Shown one piece after another: positions 37,824-47,156 of a stretch of 64,000 nt of DNA. A model generated the notes under the pieces. The model ran no database searches. It saw only the letters and a list, made by a program, of their open reading frames with translations, and was not told the origin of the DNA. The position numbers and the translations under genes were made by a program. Positions within the stretch are counted from its first letter, which is position 1, and the number at the start of each line of letters is the position of its first letter. Origin of the DNA: Mycobacterium sp. IS-1590 (GTDB lineage Bacteria; Actinomycetota; Actinomycetes; Mycobacteriales; Mycobacteriaceae); assembly GCF_001500025.1 (NCBI RefSeq), contig NZ_LQIW01000023.1, forward strand, positions 248,001 through 312,000, in the 5' to 3' direction.

Positions 37824-38133
37824 CCGCAACGTCGAGGACGACCTCGAACTCGAGCAGTGACGCACCGGTCGCCACCGGGTTGGCCTGCTGGCCCTTGTGG
37901 GCTTCGATGGCCGGGCCCGTCGCCCAGGCCTGGAACGCCTCCTCGGACTCCCACTGCGTCACCACGAAGTAGCGGTTCTCGCCCTTGATGGGCCGCAGCA
38001 GCTGAAAGCCGAGGAAACCGGGCTGGTTGTCGACGGCGTGAGCCCGATGCGCGAAGCGCTTCTCCAGTTCGGGACCGGCGTCCGGCGGGACCTCGATCGC
38101 GTTGATCTTCACCACGGGATTCTGGCTTGGCAT
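37810..38133 (-). CDS. mhuD: heme-degrading monooxygenase MhuD
   Basis: 107 aa, antibiotic-biosynthesis-monooxygenase fold. Residues known in MhuD are recognisable: Asn in VKINAIEV, Trp in EAFQAWATGP and the heme-ligand His in AIEAHKG. MhuD breaks heme to mycobilin and releases iron without CO. ATG 38133 is preferred because a TAGCCT box lies 7 nt upstream. The sequence LEKRFAHRAHAV closely matches the Rv3592 protein. It heads a two-gene unit with lpqF. Confidence 0.92.
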   Translation of the reverse strand: MPSQNPVVKINAIEVPPDAGPELEKRFAHRAHAVDNQPGFLGFQLLRPIKGENRYFVVTQWESEEAFQAWATGPAIEAHKGQQANPVATGASLLEFEVVLDVAGADK

Positions 38134-38140
38134 GCGCATC

Positions 38141-38146
38141 AGGCTA
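38141..38146 (-). promoter_or_regulatory. -10 box of a leaderless mhuD promoter
   Basis: TAGCCT on the minus strand lies 7 nt before the mhuD ATG, leaving no room for a Shine-Dalgarno sequence. Confidence 0.45.
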
Positions 38147-38187
38147 CCGAATGCACCCGGGCCACCCGGAGGCACGATGATGTCGGG

Positions 38188-38973
38188 ATGCAGGCACCAG
38201 GCGGTACGCGACCCCCGCTCACGCACCGCGGCGGCAGGGGCCGACCGCTCGTCCTGGTGCACGGCCTGATGGGCCGGGGCAGCACATGGTCGCGCCAGCT
38301 CCCGTGGTTGACCCGGCTGGGTGAGGTCTACACCTACGACGCGCCCTGGCACCGCGGCCGCGACGTCGCCGATGTCCGGCCGATCAGCACCGAGCAGTTC
38401 GTCGCCGAACTCGGTGACGCGGTGGCCGGTATCGGTGCACCCGCCGTCATGATCGGCCATTCGATGGGCGGACTGCATTCGTGGTGCCTGGCCGCTACCC
38501 GACCCGATCTCGTGGACGCGTTGGTGGTCGAGGACATGGCACCGGACTTTCGCGGCCGCACCACCGGCCCCTGGGAACCCTGGCTGCACGCGTTACCGGT
38601 CGAATTCGACTCGGCACAGCGGGTTTACGACGAGTTCGGCCCGGTGGCGGGCCAGTATTTCCTCGAAGCATTCGACCGCATTCCCGGCGGCTGGCGGTTG
38701 CACGGCCGTACGGATGTCTGGATCGAGATCGCCGCGGAGTGGGGCACTCGCGACTACTGGCGCGAGTGGCGGGCCGTCCGCGTGCCCGCGTTGTTGATCG
38801 AAGCGGGCAACTCGGTCACCCCGCCGGGGCAGATGGCCCGGATGGCGGAGTCCGGACCCCACACGACCTACCTGCGGGTGCCCGATGCCGGTCACCTCGT
38901 CCACGACGATGCTCCGCAGGACTATCGGCGGGCGGTCGAGTCGTTCCTAGCGACGCTCTCCCACCGCACCTGA
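38188..38973 (+). CDS. alpha/beta hydrolase
   Basis: 261 aa. Alpha/beta-hydrolase fold with HGLMGRGSTW (oxyanion loop), nucleophile elbow GHSMGGLHS (Ser), an acid following LLIEAGNSVTP and the catalytic His in PDAGHLVHDD. Cytosolic, no signal peptide. Divergent from mhuD and matching the Rv3591c position. Its last 27 nt overlap the convergent small gene at 38947-39201. Substrate unknown. Confidence 0.85.
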   Translation: MQAPGGTRPPLTHRGGRGRPLVLVHGLMGRGSTWSRQLPWLTRLGEVYTYDAPWHRGRDVADVRPISTEQFVAELGDAVAGIGAPAVMIGHSMGGLHSWCLAATRPDLVDALVVEDMAPDFRGRTTGPWEPWLHALPVEFDSAQRVYDEFGPVAGQYFLEAFDRIPGGWRLHGRTDVWIEIAAEWGTRDYWREWRAVRVPALLIEAGNSVTPPGQMARMAESGPHTTYLRVPDAGHLVHDDAPQDYRRAVESFLATLSHRT

Positions 38974-39201
38974 CGAGGGCCAGACGGGGTGGCGCTCGAA
39001 GCGGGTGCGGATCGCGTCGAGGTCGTGTTCGAGGCGCAACAGGTCGCGGTCGTCTTCGAAAACCCGGCCTGCCATCGGCGCGGCCATGCGGAATTGGTCA
39101 CGGTGCAACCGCAGGTGCCCGGAGCGGCTGGCGGCCCAGGCGAGCGCGGCCGCCACCGCGGCCGGGGAAACGAGAACCAGAAGTGCCAGTAAAGTGCTCA
39201 T
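38947..39201 (-). CDS. small membrane protein
   Basis: 84 aa with one N-terminal hydrophobic helix (residues 3-25, LLALLVLVSPAAVAAALAW) and a charged C-terminal half rich in Arg and Asp. It could be a membrane anchor or a cleaved signal protein. Its ATG lies in one arm of a 10-bp inverted repeat shared with the divergent GlxA-type regulator, so it may be that regulator's target. Not recognised beyond this. Confidence 0.65.
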   Translation of the reverse strand: MSTLLALLVLVSPAAVAAALAWAASRSGHLRLHRDQFRMAAPMAGRVFEDDRDLLRLEHDLDAIRTRFERHPVWPSSGAVGERR

Positions 39202-39275
39202 GGCAGTAACTATTCGTCAGATAAAATTCCGCCAACAGTGGCAGCAATGACACTTTGCGATAAAATACTGCCATG
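39199..39275. promoter_or_regulatory. divergent promoter with 10-bp inverted repeat spanning both starts
   Basis: CATGGCAGTA (39199-39208) and its exact complement TACTGCCATG (39266-39275) contain the start codons of the small membrane protein gene (minus) and of the GlxA-type regulator (plus). The AT-rich 57 bp between carry two copies of GATAAAAT. TAAAAT (39261-39266) lies 6 nt before ATG 39273 as a leaderless -10 box. A candidate autoregulatory operator. Confidence 0.55.
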
Positions 39276-40268
39276 CCAATCAAGAGCGTATCGACTCTCG
39301 TCCTGGACGGACTGGCGATCTTCGAGTTCGGCGTCATCTGCGAGGTCTTCGGCATCGACCGCTCCGGCGACGGGGTCCCCAACTTCGACTTCAAGGTGTG
39401 CGGTCCGGTTCCGGGGAAGCCGCTTCGCACCTCGGTCGGTGCGACACTGACCCCCGAGCACGGCCTCGACGACCTCATCGGGGCGGACCTGGTCGCCATC
39501 CCCGCAATCGGAGGGTCGCAGTACCTGCCCGAGGCGCTGGCAGCCATCCGGGCCGCCGCCGAGTCGGGATCGATCATCCTGACCGTGTGTTCCGGCGCGT
39601 TCGTCGCCGGTGCCGCCGGGCTCCTCGACGGCAGACCGTGCACGACGCACTGGATGCACGCCGAGGAACTCGCGCGCAAGTATCCGACGGCCAAGGTTGA
39701 CCGCAACGTGCTGTTCGTCGACGACGGAAACCTGATCACCAGCGCGGGCACCGCGGCGGGCATCGACGCGTGCCTGCACCTGGTCCGACGCGAACTGGGC
39801 AGCGAGGTGACCAACAAGATCGCACGCCGCATGGTGGTGCCGCCCCAACGTGACGGCGGTCAGCGCCAGTACATCGACCAGCCGATCCCGGTTCGGTGTT
39901 CGGAACGCTTTGCGCCGCATCTGGATTGGATACTGGCCAATCTCGACAAGCCGCACACGGTCGCCACGCTGGCCGCCCGCGCCCACATGTCGGCGCGCAC
40001 GTTCGCTCGGCGGTTCGTGGAGGAGACGGGTCGCACGCCCATGCAGTGGGTGACCGATCAACGCGTGTTGTACGCCCGAACCCTGCTGGAGGAGACCGAC
40101 CTCGACGTCGACCGCATCGCCGAGCGCAGCGGCTTCGGGACAGCGACTCTGTTGCGGCACCACTTCCGCAGGATCATCGGGGTGACACCGTCGGACTACC
40201 GGCGCCGGTTCGCTTGTGCCACGTGTGAACCCGAGCCCGACGCCGACTCCGAAATGGCCTCGGCCTGA
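39273..40268 (+). CDS. GlxA-family (DJ-1/PfpI-AraC) transcriptional regulator
   Basis: 331 aa. An N-terminal DJ-1/PfpI-like domain (residues 5-175) has the nucleophile-elbow-like TVCSGAFVAGAAGLLDG. A C-terminal AraC helix-turn-helix pair (residues 225-315) reads HTVATLAARAHMSARTFARR, then IAERSGFGTATLLRHHFRRI. The family often controls genes for nitrogenous compound or oxidative metabolism; no effector can be read. Probable target: its own promoter and the divergent small gene. Cytosolic DNA-binding protein. Confidence 0.88.
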   Translation: MPIKSVSTLVLDGLAIFEFGVICEVFGIDRSGDGVPNFDFKVCGPVPGKPLRTSVGATLTPEHGLDDLIGADLVAIPAIGGSQYLPEALAAIRAAAESGSIILTVCSGAFVAGAAGLLDGRPCTTHWMHAEELARKYPTAKVDRNVLFVDDGNLITSAGTAAGIDACLHLVRRELGSEVTNKIARRMVVPPQRDGGQRQYIDQPIPVRCSERFAPHLDWILANLDKPHTVATLAARAHMSARTFARRFVEETGRTPMQWVTDQRVLYARTLLEETDLDVDRIAERSGFGTATLLRHHFRRIIGVTPSDYRRRFACATCEPEPDADSEMASA

Positions 40269-40285
40269 CCTCATGCCGTGCGCGC

Positions 40286-41161
40286 TCAGCCGCCCTCTCC
40301 GGCGAGCGCGAACCGGCCGTCGGCGGTCTGCTCGATGAGGCCGTCCACCAGAAGCGAGTCCAGCGCACGGTCGCGTTGCGCCGTGTCGGACAGCCACACG
40401 ACGTCCAGCTGCGCCCGGGTGACGGGAGAGTCGTTGTCCCGCAGCACATCGAGTAGCTTGCCGCGGACCTGACGGTCGGTGCCCGCATAGCGTTGGACGC
40501 GCCGCGCGGGCGAGCCCGACACGGGAAAGCCTAGGGACCGCCACGCGCACGTGCTCAGCGGGCACACCCCGCACCGGGGCGCACGCGCGGTACAAACCGT
40601 CGCGCCCAACTCCATCAGGGCGATCGAGAATGTCGGTGCCAGAGCGTGTTCGGGCAGTAGTGCCTCGACATCGGCGAGGTCGCGCAGCGTCGACGATGCG
40701 GCCGCGTCCGCGCGCCCGTGTACGACCCGGGCCACCACCCGCCGAACGTTGGTGTCGACCACCGGCACTCGACGCCCGTACGCGAAGCAGGCGATGGCCC
40801 GCGCGGTGTAGGCCCCGACGCCGGGCAGCGTCAGCAGCGTCTCGACGTCGGACGGGACGACATCGTCGTACTGGCCGGCGATCACCGTCGCGCATTCGTG
40901 TAACCGCTTGGCGCGGCGTGGATAGCCGAGCTTGCCCCATGCCCGCAGGATGTCTGCGGCGCCGGCCGCCGCGGTCGCCGACGGCGTCGGCCATCGCTGT
41001 ACCCACGCGAGCCAGACCGGCTCGACCCGAGCGACCGGCGTCTGCTGCAGCATGAACTCGCTGACCAGGATCTGCCACGGGGTGATTCCCGGCCGGCGCC
41101 ACGGCAGATCTCGCTGTTCGCGGTCATACCAATCGACCACCTGGTGCACAATGTCGGTCAT
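40286..41161 (-). CDS. mutY: A/G-specific adenine DNA glycosylase MutY
   Basis: 291 aa. Removes A opposite 8-oxoG. HhH-GPD core: the helix-hairpin-helix LPGVGAYTARAI and the catalytic Asp in VPVVDTNVRRV, with the early Glu in VSEFMLQQT. An Fe-S site follows as C-x6-C-x2-C-x4-C (CTARAPRCGVCPLSTC). The C-terminal 8-oxoG-recognition part is shorter than in E. coli. ATG 41161 shares bases with the divergent canB ATG. Corresponds to Rv3589. Confidence 0.94.
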   Translation of the reverse strand: MTDIVHQVVDWYDREQRDLPWRRPGITPWQILVSEFMLQQTPVARVEPVWLAWVQRWPTPSATAAAGAADILRAWGKLGYPRRAKRLHECATVIAGQYDDVVPSDVETLLTLPGVGAYTARAIACFAYGRRVPVVDTNVRRVVARVVHGRADAAASSTLRDLADVEALLPEHALAPTFSIALMELGATVCTARAPRCGVCPLSTCAWRSLGFPVSGSPARRVQRYAGTDRQVRGKLLDVLRDNDSPVTRAQLDVVWLSDTAQRDRALDSLLVDGLIEQTADGRFALAGEGG

Positions 41162-41780
41162 GCCCAACACCAGCCCAGTGACCGCTTGGAAAGCACTCAA
41201 AGAGGGTAACGAGCGCTTCGTCGCCGGAAAGCCCCAACATCCGAGCCAGGGGGTTCAGCATCGCGCAAGTCTGACCGGCGGGCAGAAGCCGACCGCGGTC
41301 GTGTTCGGCTGCGGAGACAGCCGGGTGGCGGCCGAACTGATCTTCGACCAGGGCCTGGGCGACATGTTCGTGGTGCGCACCGCCGGTCATGTCATCGACT
41401 CGGCGGTGCTGGGTTCCATCGAGTTCGCGGTCTCGGTGCTCAACGTGCCGTTGATCGTCGTGCTGGGCCACGACAGCTGCGGCGCCATCAAGGCCTCACT
41501 GTCCGCTCTCGACGAAGGTGTGGTGCCCGGTGGTTACGTGCGCGACATCGTCGAGCGGGTGATGCCGTCGATACTGCAGGGACGCCGCGAAGGGTTGGGC
41601 AGGGTCGACGAATTCGAGGCCCGCCATGTCACCGAGACCGGCACGCAGCTGATGGCCCGCTCGACGGCGATTGCCGAGCAGGTGGCGGCCGGCGACCTCG
41701 CGATCGTCGGCGCGACCTATCGCCTCGCCGACGGCCGGGTGATGTTGCGGGACCACATCGGCGACATCGGCGAAGGCTGA
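41160..41780 (+). CDS. canB: beta-class carbonic anhydrase
   Basis: 206 aa. Interconverts CO2 and bicarbonate. Zinc ligands are in GCGDSR (Cys, with the Asp-Arg dyad) and GHDSCGA (His and Cys). The first motif reads GCGDSR rather than the more common GCSDSR or GCADSR. Start MPNTSPVTAWKALKEGNERF matches mycobacterial CanB. Its ATG overlaps the mutY ATG within a CATG palindrome. Corresponds to Rv3588c. Confidence 0.95.
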   Translation: MPNTSPVTAWKALKEGNERFVAGKPQHPSQGVQHRASLTGGQKPTAVVFGCGDSRVAAELIFDQGLGDMFVVRTAGHVIDSAVLGSIEFAVSVLNVPLIVVLGHDSCGAIKASLSALDEGVVPGGYVRDIVERVMPSILQGRREGLGRVDEFEARHVTETGTQLMARSTAIAEQVAAGDLAIVGATYRLADGRVMLRDHIGDIGEG

Positions 41781-41852
41781 CCTGGCCCCGTTGCTGTCCG
41801 CTCATTGGGCGACACGCCGAGCGACCTCGACCGATAAGGCGTGACCTGGCCT

Positions 41853-41858
41853 TACCGT
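41853..41858 (+). promoter_or_regulatory. -10 box of a leaderless promoter
   Basis: TACCGT lies 6 nt before GTG 41865. It supports that start rather than GTG 41841 for the membrane protein. Confidence 0.45.
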
Positions 41859-41864
41859 GAGGTT

Positions 41865-42626
41865 GTGCTGGATCTGGAACCGCATGGCCCGCTACCGACG
41901 CAGATTTACTGGCGTCGCAGGGCATTGGCGTTGGGCATAGCGGTCCTCGTGATCGGCGTGATCGCGGCCATCGTGGTCGTGGTCGTGAAGAACACCGGGG
42001 GCTCCGACACGGAGGGTGCCGAGGCGTCCGCTCCCGCCGCGGCCGGCGCGCCGACGCCGCTGCCGGGGGAGAACCCCGAGGTGAAGACGCCGGTGATGCC
42101 GCCGGCGCAGGACGCACCGCCACCTACCCCGACGCCCACCGCGGCCGTCACGCCGCCGCCGGTGCTCAACGAGGGCGACGACTGCCCCGACTCGACGCTG
42201 GCGGTCAAGGGCATCACCAACCAACCGCAGTACGTCGTCGGTGAGCAGCCCAAGTTCACGATGGTCGTCACCAACATCGGGCTGGTCGGCTGCAAACGCG
42301 ACGTCGGCGCCGCCGTGCTGGCCGCCTACGTCTACTCGCTGGACAACGCCCGGCTCTGGTCCAACCTCGACTGTGCGCCGTCGAATGAAACCCTGGTCAA
42401 GGCGTTTCAGCCCGGCGAGCAGGTGACCACCGAGGTCACCTGGACGGGCATGGGGTCCGCGCCGGGTTGCCCGCTGCCGCGCCAGCCCATCGGGCCGGGC
42501 ACCTACAACCTCGTCGTCCAGCTGGGCAACCTGAGGTCGGCCACGGTGCCGTTCATCCTGGCCGCGCCGCAGTCACCGGAGCACGGTCAGGGCGTCGCCC
42601 CGCCGCCGGGACCTGTCCCGAACTGA
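41865..42626 (+). CDS. single-pass membrane protein with conserved exported domain
   Basis: 253 aa. A short cytoplasmic N-terminus (LEPHGPLPTQIYWRRR), one membrane helix (about residues 18-40), an Ala/Pro-rich linker, then an exported domain of about 140 residues with four cysteines (GDDCPDST, VGCKRDV, LDCAPSN, APGCPLPR) likely forming disulfides in an Ig-like fold. It matches the mycobacterial Rv3587c family. Function unknown. It lies convergent to disA. Confidence 0.82.
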   Translation: MLDLEPHGPLPTQIYWRRRALALGIAVLVIGVIAAIVVVVVKNTGGSDTEGAEASAPAAAGAPTPLPGENPEVKTPVMPPAQDAPPPTPTPTAAVTPPPVLNEGDDCPDSTLAVKGITNQPQYVVGEQPKFTMVVTNIGLVGCKRDVGAAVLAAYVYSLDNARLWSNLDCAPSNETLVKAFQPGEQVTTEVTWTGMGSAPGCPLPRQPIGPGTYNLVVQLGNLRSATVPFILAAPQSPEHGQGVAPPPGPVPN

Positions 42627-42640
42627 GGTTCGGCGCACGC

Positions 42641-43759
42641 TCAGGCCAGCCGGTCGGCAATCGTCGACTCGGCCAGCTGCGAAAGGCCCTCCCGGATGTG
42701 GCGCGCCCACATCGAGCCGATGCCCTCGACCGACTGCAGATCGCCGGCGCTGGCGGCCAGCAGGCCCTGTAGCGACCCGAACGAGCGAACCAGCAGGTCG
42801 ACATGTGCGAACTGCAGGCGCGGGATACCGGCCATCGCGCGGTAGCCCCGCGAGCTCATCGCCGAATCCTGCGCCTCGATGGTCGACGGGTAACCGTAAA
42901 CCCTTGCCAGCGTCGTGAAGTCCAGCAGTTCGCTGTCGGAGAGGCCGTCGAGCTCCTCGAGGGTGGCGCTCACCTGCGCCGCCGAAGGCGGGTCCGGGTT
43001 GGCGTGATAGTCGCGCACGATGAGCTCACGGGCGGTGTCGTTGTCGCCGACCAGCTCATCGAGCTGGAGTTTGAGCTGACGGCCGTCGGTGCCGAGTTCG
43101 ACCACGTATGAATCGATTTCGAGGCTGATTCGGCGGACCATCTCGAGTCGCTGCACCACGGTCATCACGTCGCGCAGCGTGACGAAATCTTCGATCTCGG
43201 CCGTCGACAGCTGTCGGCTGACCTCGTCGAGGCGCGTCTTGTAGCGCTCGAGGGTGTCGATCGTCTGGTTCGCGCGCGACAGGATCGTCGCCGAGTCGGG
43301 CACCACGTGCCGCTCACCGGCAACGTAGACGGTCACGATGCTCATCGAGTGACTCACCGAGATCACCGGGTAGCCGGTCTGGATCGCCGTGCGCTCGGCG
43401 GAGCGGTGCCGGGTTCCGGACTCCTCGGTCGGAATCGACGGGTCGGGAACCAGCTGCACGTTGGCCCGCAGGATGTGGGCGCCGTCGCTGGACAACACCA
43501 CCGCGCCGTCCATTTTCGAGAGCTCGCGCAGGCGTGTCGGCGCGTAGCGGACATCGAGGGAGAAGCCGCCGTCGCAGATGGCCTCGACGCTCTCGTCGTA
43601 GCCGATCACGATCAGGGCGCCGGTACGGCCGCGCAGGATGCGCTCCAGGCCGTCACGCAGCGCCGTTCCCGGGGCTAGGCGAGCGATCGTCTCGCGCATG
43701 GTGGGTCGCGCCAACGGCACCACCGTGCGTCCCGATCTGCCACCCGACTTCACGGCCAT
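42641..43759 (-). CDS. disA: DNA integrity scanning diadenylate cyclase
   Basis: 372 aa. Makes c-di-AMP from two ATP. The N-terminal DAC domain has [10 protein letters not shown] and [10 protein letters not shown]; the middle is helical; the C-terminal helix-hairpin-helix ([16 protein letters not shown]) binds branched DNA. 30 nt downstream of radA in the same direction, the usual radA-disA pair linking DNA repair with c-di-AMP. Corresponds to Rv3586. Confidence 0.97.
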   Translation of the reverse strand: MAVKSGGRSGRTVVPLARPTMRETIARLAPGTALRDGLERILRGRTGALIVIGYDESVEAICDGGFSLDVRYAPTRLRELSKMDGAVVLSSDGAHILRANVQLVPDPSIPTEESGTRHRSAERTAIQTGYPVISVSHSMSIVTVYVAGERHVVPDSATILSRANQTIDTLERYKTRLDEVSRQLSTAEIEDFVTLRDVMTVVQRLEMVRRISLEIDSYVVELGTDGRQLKLQLDELVGDNDTARELIVRDYHANPDPPSAAQVSATLEELDGLSDSELLDFTTLARVYGYPSTIEAQDSAMSSRGYRAMAGIPRLQFAHVDLLVRSFGSLQGLLAASAGDLQSVEGIGSMWARHIREGLSQLAESTIADRLA

Positions 43760-43789
43760 CGCCCCTCCCTAGGATCGGCCGCCATTGCA

Positions 43790-45181
43790 CTATCTTTGCT
43801 GATCTTTGCTGATATCGCGCAAAACCCGCAACGCCGACCCGATGTCGTGGGCGGTGATCGCCCGCAGACCGGCAGGTACCGACGCCACGCCGGGTGGCAC
43901 GACCGCCGAGGTGAAGCCGAGCCGGGCCGCTTCGGCCAGGCGGCGGTCCATGCCGGCGACCCGGCGCAGATCGCCGGCCAGGCCGACCTCGCCGATGGCC
44001 ACGGCGGCCGCGGGCACGGGCAGGTCCATCTTCGAGGACGCGATGGCCACCGCGATCGCCAGATCGGCCGACGGATCGGTCAGGCGCATGCCGCCCACCG
44101 TCGACAGGTAGATGTCGTGGGCGCCCACCGACAGGCCGGCGTGCTTGTCCAGAACCGCGGTGATCATCGCGGCACGTGAGGAGTCGATTCCGCTGACGGC
44201 GCGACGGGCCGTTCCGTTCGCGGGCGCCCCGATCAGCGCCTGCACCTCTCCGATCAACGGACGCTTACCGTCCAGGGTGACCGTGATCGCGGTTCCGGCA
44301 ACGGGTTTGGGCCGTTGGTCGCGGAACAGGCCGGAGGGGTCGGCCACGCCCTCGATCCCGTTGTCGTGCAACAGGAAACAGCCGACTTCGTCCGCGGCGC
44401 CGAAGCGGTTCTTGATACCGCGGACCATTCGAAGCGACGATGCGCGGTCACCCTCGAAGTGCAGAACGACGTCAACGAGATGCTCGAGCGAGCGCGGCCC
44501 CGCGATCGCGCCGTCCTTGGTGACGTGGCCGACGAGGATCAGCGCGACGCCGGATGTCTTGGCCGCCATCGTCAACGCGGTGGTCACCGCGCGTACCTGG
44601 GTGACACCGCCGGTGACGCCGTCGGCCTCGGTCGTGGACATGGTTTGCACGGAGTCGACCACCACCAGGCTTGGCTGCACCTCGTCGATGTGGCCGAGCG
44701 CTGTGGCCAGATCCGACTCCGCGGCCAGGTACACCTCGTCGTGGGTGCAGCGCATGCGTTCGGCCCGCATCCGGATCTGGCCGGCGGACTCCTCACCCGA
44801 GAGGTACAGCGCGCGCTTGCCTGCCGTCGCCCAGCGGTGAGCGACCTCCAACAACAGCGTCGACTTGCCGACACCCGGGTCACCGGCGAGCAGCGTCACC
44901 GATCCGGGAACCAGACCGCCGCCGAGGACCCGGTCCAGCTCGGCGACGCCGGTGTGGGTGTGGCGGGTGCGCCCGGGATCGATGGAGCTGATCGGGACGG
45001 CCGCGCTGGACGGGGCCACCGAACGCCGGGTTCCGGCGCCGGCCACCGCGGACAGCACGGCCACCTCGTCGACGGTGCCCCAGGTGCCGCACTCGGGGCA
45101 GCGGCCGACCCATTTGAGGGTGACGTGATGGCACTCCGAGCAGCGGTACTGCGAGCGCGTTTTGGCGCCACCTTTGGCCAC
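43790..45181 (-). CDS. radA: DNA repair protein RadA
   Basis: 463 aa. A four-cysteine zinc finger ([20 protein letters not shown]), a RecA-like ATPase with Walker [12 protein letters not shown] and the RadA-specific KNRFGA motif, and a C-terminal Lon-protease-like domain. It branch-migrates recombination intermediates. The extreme C-terminus lies on a 10-bp tandem duplication (ATCTTTGCTG twice, 43792-43811). GTG start. Corresponds to Rv3585. Confidence 0.96.
   Translation of the reverse strand: MAKGGAKTRSQYRCSECHHVTLKWVGRCPECGTWGTVDEVAVLSAVAGAGTRRSVAPSSAAVPISSIDPGRTRHTHTGVAELDRVLGGGLVPGSVTLLAGDPGVGKSTLLLEVAHRWATAGKRALYLSGEESAGQIRMRAERMRCTHDEVYLAAESDLATALGHIDEVQPSLVVVDSVQTMSTTEADGVTGGVTQVRAVTTALTMAAKTSGVALILVGHVTKDGAIAGPRSLEHLVDVVLHFEGDRASSLRMVRGIKNRFGAADEVGCFLLHDNGIEGVADPSGLFRDQRPKPVAGTAITVTLDGKRPLIGEVQALIGAPANGTARRAVSGIDSSRAAMITAVLDKHAGLSVGAHDIYLSTVGGMRLTDPSADLAIAVAIASSKMDLPVPAAAVAIGEVGLAGDLRRVAGMDRRLAEAARLGFTSAVVPPGVASVPAGLRAITAHDIGSALRVLRDISKDQQR
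43792..43811. repeat. 10-bp tandem duplication at the radA 3' end
   Basis: ATCTTTGCTG occurs twice back to back and covers the last codons of radA, so the exact C-terminal residues (ISKDQQR) may result from a recent duplication. Minor. Confidence 0.6.
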
Positions 45182-45246
45182 GAAGTGACGGTAGCCGTCA
45201 GCGCCGACAGATACTCAGCGGTGAGGGGTCGTGTCGCGGACCTCGC

Positions 45247-45813
45247 TCAGTGTCCGCCCCCGTGCCCGCCGGCTTCGGCGGCTTCGCCGCGACGCGGTGC
45301 CTCACCGGCAGAGATCGGCACCCGCACGGTGATCTCGCCTGCCTTCTCGAACTTGAAAGTGAAGTCGTAGAGCAGGCCGTTGGTGATCGGCTTGCTCAAG
45401 GCGACGCTCGCTTCGGCGGCTTCGGCGGCCTCGACGCTCTCCAACGGCGTGATCTGGCCGTCCGGTGCGCCGACCGTGAGCATGCCGCCGGCGGGCACCG
45501 TGGTGTCGCCGGTCAGGGTCACCGCGCCGACCTCGGCGGTGACCGACTCCAGCTTGTCGTCTTGTTCGGGCGAGGTGTTGGCCGCCACGAAGATCAGCTC
45601 GACGTCTTTGCCGGGCCGAACGAAGTCGGTCACTTGTTGGGCCCGCAGGTGCACGTTGCGCAATGCGATTTCGCCGACGTTCGCGCTGGTGCCGTTGACG
45701 GCCGGCTCCTGCGTGGTCATCTGGGAGACCTGTCCCGAACTGCAGCCGACGAGCGCCCCGCCCACGACAAAGGCGGCGGCCAGCCCGCAGGCGGCCAGTT
45801 TGAAGCGGTCCAC
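45247..45813 (-). CDS. lpqE: lipoprotein LpqE
   Basis: 188 aa. Signal peptide ending in LVGC marks a lipoprotein. The mature part is a beta-rich copper-chaperone-like domain with [29 protein letters not shown] strands, and a Gly/His-rich tail (AGGHGGGH) that could bind metal. GTG 45813 follows AGGAGG. It diverges from carD across two strong palindromes. Matches LpqE (Rv3584); function unproven. Confidence 0.85.
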   Translation of the reverse strand: MDRFKLAACGLAAAFVVGGALVGCSSGQVSQMTTQEPAVNGTSANVGEIALRNVHLRAQQVTDFVRPGKDVELIFVAANTSPEQDDKLESVTAEVGAVTLTGDTTVPAGGMLTVGAPDGQITPLESVEAAEAAEASVALSKPITNGLLYDFTFKFEKAGEITVRVPISAGEAPRRGEAAEAGGHGGGH

Positions 45814-45839
45814 TCTTGCCTCCTGCTCGGGCCGTCGAA

Positions 45840-45860
45840 GCGACCGATCCGATCGGTCGC
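45840..45860. repeat. perfect 21-bp palindrome upstream of lpqE
   Basis: GCGACCGATC (45840-45849) and GATCGGTCGC (45851-45860) are exact complements around one central C. It lies 27 nt before the lpqE start, either in its leader RNA or overlapping its promoter. Size and symmetry fit a dimeric repressor site (TetR-like) or a hairpin. Confidence 0.7.
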
Positions 45861-45900
45861 GGCATTCGACTATGCAGAGTAGTAGGTGCGTGCGGGCGGC

Positions 45901-45925
45901 GGTAGCTGAGGTCCGCTCAGCTACC
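45901..45925. repeat. perfect 10-bp hairpin between lpqE and carD
   Basis: GGTAGCTGAG (45901-45910) pairs exactly with CTCAGCTACC (45916-45925) across the loop GTCCG. No T-tract follows on either strand, so a regulatory site or an RNA structure is more likely than a terminator. Confidence 0.65.
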
Positions 45926-46007
45926 CCACGGACTTCTCGAAGACCCTTGAGCCATGCATGGATTCGTCGGCGTGTCAACCCCCAACGTCCACGTGAGGTG
46001 CCCCTGA

Positions 46008-46565
<558 letters not shown>

Positions 46566-46570
46566 AGCCG

Positions 46571-47050
46571 ATGACGAGCCTGCCAAGGGTCGGGCTCGGC
46601 ACCGACGTACACCCCATCCAGGCGGGTCGGCCGTGTTGGTTGCTGTGCCTGCGGTTCGACGGCGCAGACGGGTGCGCAGGCCACTCCGATGGTGATGTCG
46701 CGGCGCACGCACTGTGCGATGCGCTGCTTTCCGCGGCCGGTCTCGGCGACCTCGGTGAGGTCTTCGGCACCGGTCGCGACGAGTGGCGTGACGCCGGCGG
46801 TGCCGACATGCTTCGGCATGTTCACCAGCTCGTCTCCGCTCGGGGCTTCCGGATCGTCAACGCGGCAGTGCAGGTGATCGGCAACCGGCCGAAGGTCGGC
46901 CCGCGCCGCGGCGAGGCGCAGAAACTCCTGTCCGAATTGCTCGGCGCCCCGGTGTCCGTCGCCGCGACCACCACCGACGGTCTGGGTCTGACCGGCCGTG
47001 GTGAGGGTCTGGCCGCGATCGCTACCGCGTTGGTGGTTGACGGCGATTAG
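46571..47050 (+). CDS. ispF: MEcPP synthase IspF
   Basis: 159 aa. 2-C-methyl-D-erythritol 2,4-cyclodiphosphate synthase of the non-mevalonate isoprenoid pathway. Metal ligands are in GTDVHPI (Asp-x-His) and [24 protein letters not shown] and [14 protein letters not shown] bind the nucleotide. It needs the IspD and IspE products upstream, but neither gene is in the window. No clear ribosome site precedes the ATG, so coupling to carD is likely. Confidence 0.95.
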   Translation: MTSLPRVGLGTDVHPIQAGRPCWLLCLRFDGADGCAGHSDGDVAAHALCDALLSAAGLGDLGEVFGTGRDEWRDAGGADMLRHVHQLVSARGFRIVNAAVQVIGNRPKVGPRRGEAQKLLSELLGAPVSVAATTTDGLGLTGRGEGLAAIATALVVDGD

Positions 47051-47055
47051 GCTTG

Positions 47056-47061
47056 TAAGCT
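47056..47061 (+). promoter_or_regulatory. -10 box upstream of the cysS leader ORF
   Basis: TAAGCT lies 8 nt before GTG 47070, identical in sequence and spacing to the lysS leaderless promoter at 28563-28568. Confidence 0.45.
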
Positions 47062-47069
47062 GGCCCGTC

Positions 47070-47156
47070 GTGAGCTGGGCGAACAATCGCTGTCGTGATT
47101 GGGGCGAACGATTGGGTGGCGTGAACCAGACGATCGCTTGGGCGGTCGGGGCGTGA
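47070..47156 (+). CDS. 28-codon leaderless upstream ORF coupled to cysS
   Basis: GTG 47070 opens a frame of 28 codons whose stop (47154-47156) overlaps the cysS GTG as GTGA. The peptide, beginning [17 protein letters not shown], has one Cys (codon 8, TGT) and three Trp. Several codons are uncommon in such a GC-rich genome (AAT, TGT, CGT, CGA, TTG). A TAAGCT box at leaderless spacing precedes it. It may regulate cysS by translational coupling. Chance cannot be excluded for so short a frame. Confidence 0.45.
   Translation: MSWANNRCRDWGERLGGVNQTIAWAVGA

Noticed and set aside
39210..41102. A 630-codon minus-strand frame covering the GlxA regulator and part of mutY
   Set aside because: Crosses two well-supported genes out of frame; no domain.
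47051..47152. T-box or other large riboswitch before cysS
   Set aside because: Only about 100 nt, no T-box sequence or antiterminator; the small ORF explains the region better.
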